From assembly GCA_965200925.1 (NCBI GenBank), contig OZ241738.1, forward strand, positions 1,302,001 to 1,366,000: DNA of 64,000 nucleotides, in the 5' to 3' direction. Of the stretch, positions 57,701 to 64,000 are shown piece by piece. Numbering within the stretch: position 1 is the stretch's first letter; the number at the start of each line of letters is the position of its first letter. A model generated the notes under the pieces. That model was not told the origin of the DNA, did not search any database, and saw nothing but the letters and a program-made list of their open reading frames with translations. A program made the translations under genes and the position numbers. Source of the stretch: WTGU01 sp965200925 (GTDB taxonomy: Bacteria > Pseudomonadota > Alphaproteobacteria > UBA828).

Positions 57701-59223
57701 GTTCCCGGCCCGCCTCCGCCAACCTCGCCGAGACCGCCGCCTTCATGGACGGGACCAAGCGCATCCTCGTGTTCTCCATGGCCGGCGGCACCGGGCGCAG
57801 CTATCACGCCGACCTCTCATGCGCCAACACCGCGCGCCGCATCCACTACCTGCTCGAACCCGGATGGCGCGCCGACCAGGCGATCCAGGGGCTGGGACGC
57901 ACCCACAGGACCCATCAGGCCTTCGCGCCCCGCTTCCGCCCCATCGCCACCGACGTCAAGGGCGAGCGCCGCTTCATCTCCACCATCGCCCGCAGGCTCG
58001 ACTCCCTCGGCGCCATCACACGCGGCCAGCGCGACTCGCAGACCGCCATGGGCACCGAGGACGCCGGCCTCTTCCGCGCCCGCGACAACCTGGAGAGCCT
58101 CTACGCCATCACCGCGCTGCGGCAGTTCTACGTCGCCCTCCGGCGCGGCCACATCGACGGCTGGCCCATCGACCGCTTCGAGGACGCCACCGGCTTGAGC
58201 CTGACCTGGCAAGGCGAACTCAAGGAAGACCTGCCGCCCATGCCGAAGTTCCTCAACCGCCTGCTGGCGCTCCCCATCGACGAGCAGAACGATCTGTTCG
58301 GGGAGCTGGAGACCCGCATCGACGCCAACATCGACCAGGCGGTCGAAGCCGGCACGTTCGAGCGGGGCGTCGAGACCATCCGTGCGGAGTCGCTCTCCGT
58401 CGTCTCGCGCGAGACCGTCCACGTCCATGAAGCGTCGGGGGCGGCGACGGAACTGGTCGAGATCCTCCGCCGCGACCCGCTCGAACCCACCACCGCCGAG
58501 GATGCGCTGACGCTTCGGGAGCGGCTGGCCAAGGCCGGGAAGGCGTCCCGCCTCATGCGCAACCGGCGCTCCGGGCGCGTCGCCCTGGTCCACGACGCGC
58601 CTTCCCGCATGCTGGAGGATGGCGCCGTCGACCCGCGTGTCCGCCTGGTTCGCCCCGCCTCGCGCGACACCATGAGCCACTACGCCGCCGACGCCTCGTC
58701 CTGGGGGGACGTCGACGAAACGCAATGGCGCGCGCTCTGGGACGCCGAGGTCGCCGGCCTGCCGGCCCACACGGAGTCCGGGATGCGGCTGGTGACCGGG
58801 CTGCTGCTCCCCCTCTGGGACCGGCTGCCGCCGGAGAACATGCGCGTGCGCAGGCTGACCACCGACGACGGCCAAGCCCTGATCGGGCGCACCGTCACGG
58901 CCGAGCAGGCCGTCGCCTTCCGCGCCGCCTGTGGGCTCGGCGGCGGCCCGGAGATGACGCCGGACGAGATGCACGCCGCGATCCTCGTGCGCGGCGAGGC
59001 CTTCCCTCTCGCCAACGGCTGGAAGCTGGCGCGCCGCATGATTGCGTTCACCGACCGCATCGAGGTCGAGGGGCCGGCCGACGCCGATCTCCCCGCACTC
59101 AAGCGCCTCGGCTGCGTCGCCGAGATCGTCTCCTGGAAGACCCGCGTGTTCGTCCCCGACGCCGACACCCTCGAACGCCTGATCGAACGCTACCCCGTCG
59201 CACCGCCCGACGGCGCGAGTTGA
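54712..59223 (+). CDS. DNA methylase / strawberry-notch-type helicase fusion
   Basis: A 1503-residue protein. The N-terminal region has an adenine-methylase-like SAM motif (LEPSAGTGM, from 160) and catalytic NPPF (230-233). After a proline/alanine linker comes a superfamily 2 helicase core: Walker A GDGTGAGKGR (541-550), DEAH (658-661), and a later LGRTHRTHQ motif VI near 1062-1070. The whole resembles strawberry notch-like helicases of alphaproteobacterial plasmids and phages, where methylase and helicase are often fused. It may modify and remodel element or invader DNA. The start follows GGAGACCGTCC. Confidence 0.85.
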   Translation: MLDAHPAPAASARPPAVHVPIPDDAAPPRSRSKPAALLAAAAALLPHLEAGRVLDAAILRHAMTRAFGASDAQGAWVWKDAYEAAEAAMALFLRRWGRAMRREAGSPAAMLAMIETLAALEPSQTRRSEEQVALQQFSTPLPLAYAALQAAAVRPGDTVLEPSAGTGMLAVMAACALGDKAEGRLHLNEIAPARAGMLEGLFPNAPVTRHNAESIADFLPALRPSVVLMNPPFSTTPGVDRRRTGTDLRHLRSAFAMLPPGGRLAAITSRNCVPGDAAWTDAFRRLDPPPVFSVAIDGRAYARRGTTFDTRLTVLDRDPQERADIPFDPSASVADAAALLEAVVAGVPPRLPLEPAGDLFEHAAAAPRPAARKRAAPTPKPAPAPAHDRGPVAALEYEAVPDDAGAAAPAAGPYEPWRPRTARIRGAHAHPTSLVQSAAMAAVPHPAPSYRPMLPARVVAEGLLSDAQLESVILAGQAHDRRLAARYRIGEGWETVLRADGDDEGDDADASAERAGDGAAETADGEALSAPVRFRAGWMLGDGTGAGKGRQVAGIILDHRLRGRRKALWLSQSDKLLEDARRDWAALGGREDDVIPLGKFRQGADIPLSEGILFATYATLRSPARQGKRSRLEQVVDWLAGGLDEDARHAFDGVIVFDEAHAMANAAGTTGSRGKVAPSQQGRAGLRLQHALPDARVLYVSATGATTVPGLAYAQRLGLWGAGETPFENRAEFVTAMEAGGVAAMEVVARDLKALGLYQARALAYEGVEVDILEHALTPEQRRIYDAYANAFKVIHANVEDALKATGIVDGKETLNRNAKAAALSAFESTKQRFFGHLLTAMKCPTLFKAIDADLEAGHACVVQLVSTGEALMERRIAQTPASEWDDLSIDLTPREYVLDYLAHAFPVQLQEPFTDDDGNLMSRPVTGADGNPVLCREAVAARDALIEKLAAMPPVQSALDRIVHRFGHEAVAEVTGRSRRVLRLTGARGGERLALRSRPASANLAETAAFMDGTKRILVFSMAGGTGRSYHADLSCANTARRIHYLLEPGWRADQAIQGLGRTHRTHQAFAPRFRPIATDVKGERRFISTIARRLDSLGAITRGQRDSQTAMGTEDAGLFRARDNLESLYAITALRQFYVALRRGHIDGWPIDRFEDATGLSLTWQGELKEDLPPMPKFLNRLLALPIDEQNDLFGELETRIDANIDQAVEAGTFERGVETIRAESLSVVSRETVHVHEASGAATELVEILRRDPLEPTTAEDALTLRERLAKAGKASRLMRNRRSGRVALVHDAPSRMLEDGAVDPRVRLVRPASRDTMSHYAADASSWGDVDETQWRALWDAEVAGLPAHTESGMRLVTGLLLPLWDRLPPENMRVRRLTTDDGQALIGRTVTAEQAVAFRAACGLGGGPEMTPDEMHAAILVRGEAFPLANGWKLARRMIAFTDRIEVEGPADADLPALKRLGCVAEIVSWKTRVFVPDADTLERLIERYPVAPPDGAS

Positions 59224-59262
59224 GCGCGAACCGTCCCTTCGTCCGCACCATCGGAGACCGCC

Positions 59263-59526
59263 ATGACCCGTTGCAGCACTCTGCCCGACGATCCCGTCTA
59301 CGCCTTCTGTCCGGCTTACGAGCCCGCCGAACAGCCGCAGGAAATACGCATCGTGTTCCGGGACGTGCCAGGCTACGTTCCGACAGCCCTGGTCGCATTC
59401 ACTCTCGACGACGCCGAGCGCCTCTGCGACAAGCTCAACCGACGCCTCGGACTCGACCGCACGGCATGGACGCAACTCGCCGGACAATCCATGTTCGCCG
59501 GATTGGACAAAAGCCGGGTGCACTGA
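59263..59526 (+). CDS. unknown 87-residue island protein
   Basis: A small protein beginning MTRCSTLPDDPVYAFCP, with ALVAFTLDDAERLCDKLNRRLGLDR, a segment seen in plasmid-borne hypothetical proteins following helicase genes. The ATG has the shared CGGAGACCGCC motif. It is 39 bases after the helicase and ends in a bidirectional terminator. Confidence 0.7.
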   Translation: MTRCSTLPDDPVYAFCPAYEPAEQPQEIRIVFRDVPGYVPTALVAFTLDDAERLCDKLNRRLGLDRTAWTQLAGQSMFAGLDKSRVH

Positions 59527-59546
59527 TCCGTCCAAGCCCCCGGGGA

Positions 59547-59575
59547 GAAGCCGCCGACGGCCGGCCGGCGGCTTC
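59547..59575. terminator. bidirectional hairpin terminator
   Basis: A perfect 10-bp stem (GAAGCCGCCG and CGGCGGCTTC) with a 9-base loop lies between two convergent genes. It is placed to end both transcripts, though no long T-run follows on either side. Confidence 0.6.
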
Positions 59576-59604
59576 AGGTCATCGGCGCATTGCCTCGGGG
59601 ACGG

Positions 59605-59754
59605 TCACTTCTTCCTGCTTCTGGGCGGAGCGTTGCTGCGGCTCTTGCCGGACTTCTTGCCCTGATTCTTGCTGGGCAAATTGCCGGGCTTGCCGCCTCC
59701 TTGGTTCCCGCCGCCCTGCTTTCCGTCCCCGCCACTACCGCTTGGCTTCGCCAT
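59605..59754 (-). CDS. very small basic glycine-rich protein
   Basis: A 49-residue protein starting MAKPSGSGGDGKQGGGNQGG and ending in KSRSNAPPRSRKK. The ATG has an AAAGGAG ribosome binding site at ideal spacing, which is the main reason to call it. The product is strongly basic, disordered and glycine-rich, suggesting nucleic-acid binding. It is divergent from dinB across a 270-base gap. Confidence 0.6.
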   Translation of the reverse strand: MAKPSGSGGDGKQGGGNQGGGKPGNLPSKNQGKKSGKSRSNAPPRSRKK

Positions 59755-60024
59755 GGCTATCTCCTTTCCGAATCGGCCTCGGCGCGAGAAGATCCTCGCC
59801 ATACACCACATGCCGACGGGTCGGGTTACGTTTGTACGGTATACCGCAGTCGGCACAAGGCGGAATGGCGTTCCACGCAAGCTTCGACGACCGACCTCGC
59901 TTTCGAAAACGGAGTGGGCCGGCCCATACGTATGGCCGTCCCGCCCGCGGCCGACACCGGGGAATTCGGTTCGGCCATGCGGTGACGTCTTCGCGCGCGG
60001 CGAAGCGAGACCTATGATCGCGCC
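59755..60024. other. divergent gap between the small basic gene and dinB
   Basis: This gap should hold two promoters. It is locally AT-richer around 59826-59850 (ACGTTTGTACGGTATACC), a likely promoter zone. No GTTC-N7-GTTC LexA box was found by eye in front of dinB. Confidence 0.35.
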
Positions 60025-61311
60025 GTGGACACCCTGTGCCGCGATTGCGGCCGCCGGCCGCCCTCCGACGCCGGGGCCTGCCCGGCCTGCGGCTCGCCGC
60101 GTGTCCTGCGGCACGAGGAACTTCATGACCTTGCCATCGCCCATGTCGACTGCGACGCCTTCTACGCCGCCATCGAGAAGCGCGACCGCCCGGAGCTGCA
60201 CGACGTTCCGGTGATCGTCGGCGGGCGCCACCGGGGCGTGGTGGCCGCCTGCTGCTACCTCGCGCGCAGCTACGGCGTGCGCTCGGCCATGCCGATGTTC
60301 GAGGCCCTGAAGGCCTGCCCGGACGCCGTGGTCGTCAAGCCCGACATGAGCAAGTACGCCGCCGTGGGCCGCGAAATCCGGGCCATGATGCTCGGCCTGA
60401 CCCCGCTGGTGGAGCCGCTGTCCATCGACGAGGCGTTCATGGACCTCTCGGGCACCGAATCCCTGCATCGCGCCAGTCCGGCGGAGACCCTCGCGGCGCT
60501 GGCGCGCCGGGTGGAGGAGGAGCTCTCCATCACCGTGTCGGTCGGGCTCGCCCACAACAAGTTCCTGGCCAAGATCGCCTCGGACCTGGACAAGCCGCGC
60601 GGGTTCGCGGTGATCGGCCGGGCCGAGGCGCGGGCCTTTCTCGCCGACAGGCCGGTCGGCCTGTTGTGGGGCGTGGGCAAGGCCCTGCAACGGCGCCTCA
60701 CCGAGGACGGCATCGCCCGGATCGGCGAACTGGCCCGCATCGGGGAGGCCGAACTCGTCGCCCGCTACGGCAGGATCGGCCGGCGGCTGTTCCTGTTCAG
60801 CCGGGGCGAAGACGACCGCCCGGTCGATCCCGACCGCGAGGCCAAGAGCGTCTCCTCGGAAATCACCCTCGACGAGGACGTCGCGGACCTGGAGAAACTA
60901 CGACCGATCCTGTGGCGGCTGGCCGAGACGGTGTCCCGGCGGATGAAGAAGGCCGGCGTCGCGGGCCGGGGCGTGACGCTGAAGCTCAAGACCTCAGGAT
61001 TCCGCACCGTGACCCGCGCGCGCCGCCTGCCCGGCGCCACGCGGTCGGCGGAGGAGATGTTCCGGGCGGCCGAGCCGTTGCTTGCCCGCGAGGCCGACGG
61101 GCGTGCCTTCCGCCTGATCGGCATCGGTGCCCACGATCTCGTCGAGGCCGGGCAGGTCGTCCAGGGCGACCTGTTCGGCGCCGCTTCGCCCGACGGCGGC
61201 GTCGACAAGGCGCTGGACGCGGTGCGGGAGAGGTTCGGCGACGACGCCATCGTCAGGGGCCGGGGCTTCGGCGTGAAGCTCGCGCGGCAGGGACCTTCGA
61301 AAACCGAGTGA
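60025..61311 (+). CDS. dinB: DNA polymerase IV
   Basis: A 428-residue Y-family translesion polymerase. An N-terminal zinc ribbon (C5, C8, C19, C22), typical of the alphaproteobacterial form, precedes the palm. Catalytic acids are D42/D44 (HVDCDAF) and D135/E136 (SIDEAF). SVGLAHNKFLAKIASD and the little-finger domain follow, and QGDLF at 380-384 is a sliding-clamp motif. It starts at GTG. As element cargo it would help copy damaged or single-stranded DNA. Confidence 0.92.
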   Translation: MDTLCRDCGRRPPSDAGACPACGSPRVLRHEELHDLAIAHVDCDAFYAAIEKRDRPELHDVPVIVGGRHRGVVAACCYLARSYGVRSAMPMFEALKACPDAVVVKPDMSKYAAVGREIRAMMLGLTPLVEPLSIDEAFMDLSGTESLHRASPAETLAALARRVEEELSITVSVGLAHNKFLAKIASDLDKPRGFAVIGRAEARAFLADRPVGLLWGVGKALQRRLTEDGIARIGELARIGEAELVARYGRIGRRLFLFSRGEDDRPVDPDREAKSVSSEITLDEDVADLEKLRPILWRLAETVSRRMKKAGVAGRGVTLKLKTSGFRTVTRARRLPGATRSAEEMFRAAEPLLAREADGRAFRLIGIGAHDLVEAGQVVQGDLFGAASPDGGVDKALDAVRERFGDDAIVRGRGFGVKLARQGPSKTE

Positions 61312-61335
61312 GCCTATCCGGCGCCCGAGTTCGGG

Positions 61336-61440
61336 ATGACGATCGATTGCCGGCGCTCGCGCAGCTTCTTCGACCGGGCGCCGGGCAAGGTCTTCCACGA
61401 GAACGCCGGTTTCCCCGACGTGGCTCGGGAGATCAACTGA
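61336..61440 (+). CDS. possible 34-residue frame
   Basis: A short frame after dinB, product MTIDCRRSRSFFDRAPGKVF and 14 more residues, with no good ribosome binding site. Its last 8 bases overlap the stop of the leftward gene. It may be a gene remnant or nothing. Confidence 0.2.
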   Translation: MTIDCRRSRSFFDRAPGKVFHENAGFPDVAREIN

Positions 61441-63049
61441 TCCGCGTCGGCAGGTGGTTGGGCAGCCCGCCGACGACGACCTCCCGGTCGCCGGCGTCCC
61501 AGAAGAAGTAGAGGCGGAACCCGCGGCGCTGGTCGCGGGCGTTGCTGCCTTTCAGATGCCGTTCGAGCGGCCGCTTGCGCCCGCCATGCTCGACGTCATA
61601 GGCGTCACCATGCTCGCCTGCCCGCGTGCCGGCGAAGGTCGGCTCGTCCTTGAGCCCTTCCCTGGCCAGCGCCTCCCGGTATGCGGCCTGCCTGTCGGCG
61701 CCGCCGTCCAGGCGCATCGGGACATAGTAGTCGCGCAGGATCAGCAGGGCGCGATAGGCGAGCGCGACATCCTCGAACTTCGATTTCTTCGCCGCCCCGA
61801 TCGCCCGCGGAAGCAGCCGGACCTTGCCGTCCAGATACTCCTTCGACCATTGTTCGAGCTGCCTGAAGCTGTCCGGAATGACCGGTCCGCCGGGGCGCGC
61901 CGGTGCATTGCCGCGTATGCGTTCGAGATGGGCCACCCGGTCCTTGAGGCTCCTGATCTCCTTCCGCGCGGCGGCGACGGCGTTGCGCTCCTTGCCCAGC
62001 GCTTCCGTCAGCTTCAGGTTCTCGGCCCTGAGCGCCTCGTTTTCCTGCCGCAGCGCGTCCGGCCGTTCATCCCCCGAGAGGGCGGCCGGGGGAACGGAGG
62101 CGGTTCGCCTCGCGGCGAAGGGGAACGGCGTGCGCGGCTCGCGGTTCGCGACGCCCACGGTGGCGTGCAGGCAGGTGGCGACGAGGAAGTCTTCGAAGGC
62201 TTCCGCTCCGCCGGCCCAGGCGGATATGCGCGTCCCGACGGTGAGCGGGTGGTCGTAAGGCTCCGCCCGGTAGGGGTCGAAACCGGGCTTGTAGGTCCGC
62301 ACCGCTTGGTGGAAGACGGACAGTTCCTTGCCGACCCGATCGGTCAGGGCGAAGGATGCCGTCGCCGTGACGATGGCGACATGAGCCGCGCCCAGCGTGC
62401 GTTCGAAGACGGATCTCGGCGAGACCAGCGTGGTCGGTGGGTCGTCGTCGCGATCGCGCGTCGCGATGGCCAACACATCCTGCTGCCGCTCCGGGTCGCA
62501 GAGCAGCGCAAGAAACTTCTCCACCCGTTCCGGCGTATTGATGAGCCAGGGCCCGGCGCCGATCGGCCGACCATCGACGGCGACGCCGAACCGGTTCGCA
62601 AGCCACCGGACGAGGCCGGGAACGGACAGGGCGGGTGGGCTTTCTCCCCGCGCCGCGCAGCCGAGCCGCACATGCGTGCTTACCGCCTCCCCATCCTTGG
62701 TGATCTCGGCTTCGGTCGTCCATACGCGGTCCGGCGCATGGTCGTCGGCCTCGTCCAGCCGCGCCATCCAGCGGCCGGCATCCGGCGCCGCTTCGACGCG
62801 GAGCGGAGCGGCCCCGGCGAGTTTGAAGCCTTCGCCGCGCCATGCTTCCGCCGGCAGGCTCCGCCCGGCGCGGTCCTGCATCCAGCGCGACACTTCGTCC
62901 CGCACCTCGCCGAATGCGCCGTCGAGATCGTCGGCGGGGATGCGCAGCGTCGCCCGACACACCGGCGGTGCGAGCGGGCGCGCACCGCGCATGCGCGGCA
63001 GCGCCTGCGCCAGCTGCTCGGCCAGACTGGCTCCTCCTTGAGCGGTCAT
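61433..63049 (-). CDS. 538-residue orphan protein, possible defence or toxin function
   Basis: The only large leftward gene on the island. The N-terminal 190 residues (ALPRMRGARPLAPP, WMQDRAGRSLPAEAW) match nothing I know. The middle contains a predicted coiled coil (about 340-390, LRQENEALRAENLKLTEAL). The C-terminal 110 residues read like a compact RelE/ParE-like or nuclease fold: FAGTRAGEHGDAYDVEHGG and RGFRLYFFWDAGDREVVVG. The ATG is preceded by GACCATG context but a weak ribosome binding site. No antitoxin partner is adjacent. A phage-defence effector is a guess from context. Confidence 0.65.
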   Translation of the reverse strand: MTAQGGASLAEQLAQALPRMRGARPLAPPVCRATLRIPADDLDGAFGEVRDEVSRWMQDRAGRSLPAEAWRGEGFKLAGAAPLRVEAAPDAGRWMARLDEADDHAPDRVWTTEAEITKDGEAVSTHVRLGCAARGESPPALSVPGLVRWLANRFGVAVDGRPIGAGPWLINTPERVEKFLALLCDPERQQDVLAIATRDRDDDPPTTLVSPRSVFERTLGAAHVAIVTATASFALTDRVGKELSVFHQAVRTYKPGFDPYRAEPYDHPLTVGTRISAWAGGAEAFEDFLVATCLHATVGVANREPRTPFPFAARRTASVPPAALSGDERPDALRQENEALRAENLKLTEALGKERNAVAAARKEIRSLKDRVAHLERIRGNAPARPGGPVIPDSFRQLEQWSKEYLDGKVRLLPRAIGAAKKSKFEDVALAYRALLILRDYYVPMRLDGGADRQAAYREALAREGLKDEPTFAGTRAGEHGDAYDVEHGGRKRPLERHLKGSNARDQRRGFRLYFFWDAGDREVVVGGLPNHLPTRIS

Positions 63050-63498
63050 GGTCCTGTCTCCGCCGGTACGGCGGCGCCGGCATCCTCCTCCTTCTACCCG
63101 CCTGCGTCCACCTGCCGGCCTCCCGCGTGACGACCTTGAACCTCCTTGACGGCCTCGGCCGACGCCGCGTTCACCGGAGCGAATAACCGCAAGGGCCGCT
63201 CCCGTCACGAGAGGGCGGTCCATGGGCCGGGGCTGGCCCCAAGCCCGCCACGGCTTGCATGGCAGTCCCATGGAGAGCCACGCGGGTTGCCCGTCTTGTT
63301 TGGGGAGGCCGGAAGGGCCGCGATCCCGATCTCGGTGCCGGGCCGGAGCCAAGCGATCGCCCCGGCGCGTCCGGTCGGCGCGGTCCCCGGGCCGGAAAGG
63401 CGAGGAAGGGGAAGCCCGGAAGGGGGCGAGCGCCCCGGGGGCGGGAGGGAGACTCCCACCCGGCGGCGTTCTCGACCCCTCTATCGCAGGAGCTTTCC
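63050..63498. other. divergent gap with diverged leader element
   Basis: A 449-base gap. About 63381-63441 holds GGGCCGG, GGGGAAGCCCGG and a GGGGC/GCCCC hairpin that look like a worn copy of the leader family, 60-120 bases ahead of the next small gene. No other gene or clear promoter is seen. Confidence 0.35.
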
Positions 63499-63678
63499 AT
63501 GTTCGACGACCTCTTCGAGACGCCGACCGCCGGGACCGTCACCGGCCTCGCCGACGGCAACGACGCCTGCTTCCCGCCCCCCTTCGCCAGCGACCGGCTG
63601 CTGGCCGAGATCGGACTGTCGGTCCGTGCCGTCCGCGAACTCAGGGGCTTCCCTCCCGGCACCGGCGCGGACGGATGA
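63499..63678 (+). CDS. unknown 59-residue island protein
   Basis: A short protein MFDDLFETPTAGTVTGLADG, ending ELRGFPPGTGADG, behind CAGGAGC. It is 106 bases ahead of ssb in the same orientation and separated from it by a hairpin leader. No family is recognised. Confidence 0.5.
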   Translation: MFDDLFETPTAGTVTGLADGNDACFPPPFASDRLLAEIGLSVRAVRELRGFPPGTGADG

Positions 63679-63704
63679 CAGGAGGGAAGGGGAAGGTTCG
63701 AGAG

Positions 63705-63746
63705 GGTGAACGGGAAGGGGATCGAGAGAGACCCGGCCCGTTCGCC
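63705..63746 (+). promoter_or_regulatory. hairpin leader of ssb
   Basis: GGTGAACGGG pairs with CCCGTTCGCC over ten positions with one G-U wobble; the loop is a 22-base purine-rich segment. It is embedded in a long polypurine tract, 38 bases before the ssb ATG. It may attenuate or autoregulate ssb; SSB binding its own leader is one option. Confidence 0.5.
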
Positions 63747-63784
63747 AAGCCAACGTCTGCAACCAGGACCACAAGGAGATCGTC

Positions 63785-64000
63785 ATGTCCTTCGGATTGA
63801 ACCGCGCGCAGGTGATCGGCCGCCTCGGCGCCGACGCCATCGTCAACCACCTCGCCAACGGCGGCAGGGTCGCCAACCTGTCCATCGCCACCGACGAGGG
63901 CTACGTCGACAAGGCCACCGGCGAGCGCCGCGAGCGCACCGAGTGGCACCGGGTCGTCACCTTCCAGGACGGGCTGATCGGGATGCTGGAGAAGCACGCC
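63785..64000 (+). CDS. ssb: single-stranded DNA-binding protein, N-terminal part
   Basis: The first 72 residues of an SSB-type OB fold, running off the window. Typical segments are LNRAQVIGRLGADA, RVANLSIATDEGY, and TEWHRVVTF in the DNA-binding strand. The start has the shared AAGGAGATCGTC-ATG motif. An element-encoded SSB alongside SRAP and DinB suggests a single-stranded stage in the element's life cycle. Confidence 0.9.
   Translation, partial: MSFGLNRAQVIGRLGADAIVNHLANGGRVANLSIATDEGYVDKATGERRERTEWHRVVTFQDGLIGMLEKHA

Larger units (their letters stand above)
38779..64000 (+). mobile_element. integrated mobile element, left part
   Basis: The left edge is set by the abrupt end of hyuA homology; the right edge is beyond the window. 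Evidence for mobility: a tyrosine integrase is the first gene, followed by plasmid/ICE-type cargo (toxin-antitoxin, ParB-like protein, methylase-helicase, DUF2958, SRAP, DinB, SSB). Housekeeping genes are absent. A repeated leader element and a shared ribosome binding motif occur only here. No relaxase, type IV secretion or replication gene is visible, so the element class is undetermined. Confidence 0.75.

Noticed and set aside
53923..57807. A 1294-codon leftward frame and a 1243-codon rightward frame in the same stretch
   Set aside because: Both are shadows of the methylase-helicase gene, whose frame alone carries the SAM, NPPF, Walker A and DEAH motifs.
63205..63800. Several overlapping arginine-rich frames near the right edge
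   Set aside because: They cross the gap and two better-supported short genes and have no ribosome binding site or family text.

Overview
The window looks like a GC-rich alphaproteobacterial chromosome (order not resolvable here) carrying the left part of an integrated mobile element. The lineage call rests on several genes typical of that class: the F1-ATPase zeta inhibitor, an ihfA-merR pair, a DksA that has lost most of its zinc cysteines, a class I PhaC, an FdsA/FdsB-type soluble formate dehydrogenase and a DinB with an N-terminal zinc ribbon.

Bases 1 to about 38,780 are chromosome. In order they hold: the 3' end of an amidase; an O-methyltransferase; a low-GC patch with an HNH nuclease fragment and a duplicated lipoprotein; a two-subunit N,N-dimethylformamidase operon with an SDR dehydrogenase; a coiled-coil membrane protein; a split TPP-dependent decarboxylase; the zeta subunit; ihfA-merR; an aromatic-CoA cluster (PaaG-like isomerase, PaaK-like ligase, ferritin-like diiron protein); rplM-rpsI; argC; a gamma carbonic anhydrase; phaC; an OmpA-like lipoprotein; hom, glpX and recJ; tRNA-Glu; the transglutaminase / alpha-E / circularly permuted ATP-grasp trio; a Sel1 protein; dksA; the formate dehydrogenase operon; a PhoX phosphatase; and an adenine-deaminase-like hydrolase facing a hydantoin racemase. 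Formate made by dimethylformamidase could be oxidised by the formate dehydrogenase, and the hydrolase and racemase point to ring-amide catabolism. These links are inferred.

At about 38,778 a hydantoinase (hyuA) reading frame stops after 11 codons and the sequence changes character. A tyrosine integrase follows, and from there to the end the genes are element-type: MoxR-unknown-VWA, an AbiE toxin-antitoxin pair, an SRAP protein, a PP-loop enzyme, a 788-aa ParB-like protein, a GHKL ATPase, DUF2958-type small proteins, a 1503-aa methylase/helicase fusion of the strawberry-notch type, DinB, a 538-aa orphan and SSB. No conjugation, replication or right-end genes are in view, so whether this is an ICE, an integrated plasmid or another island is undecided.

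The most unusual signal is in the island's gaps. A GC-rich element of roughly 55-75 nt, foldable into two hairpins whose arms vary in a partly compensatory way, recurs in the same orientation in front of at least six island transcription units (ahead of the genes at 40616, 46974, 48276, 49038, 53376 and 54712). Many island genes also share a stereotyped ribosome binding site. Together these suggest a common post-transcriptional control (antitermination, attenuation) or a DNA-level role across the element.
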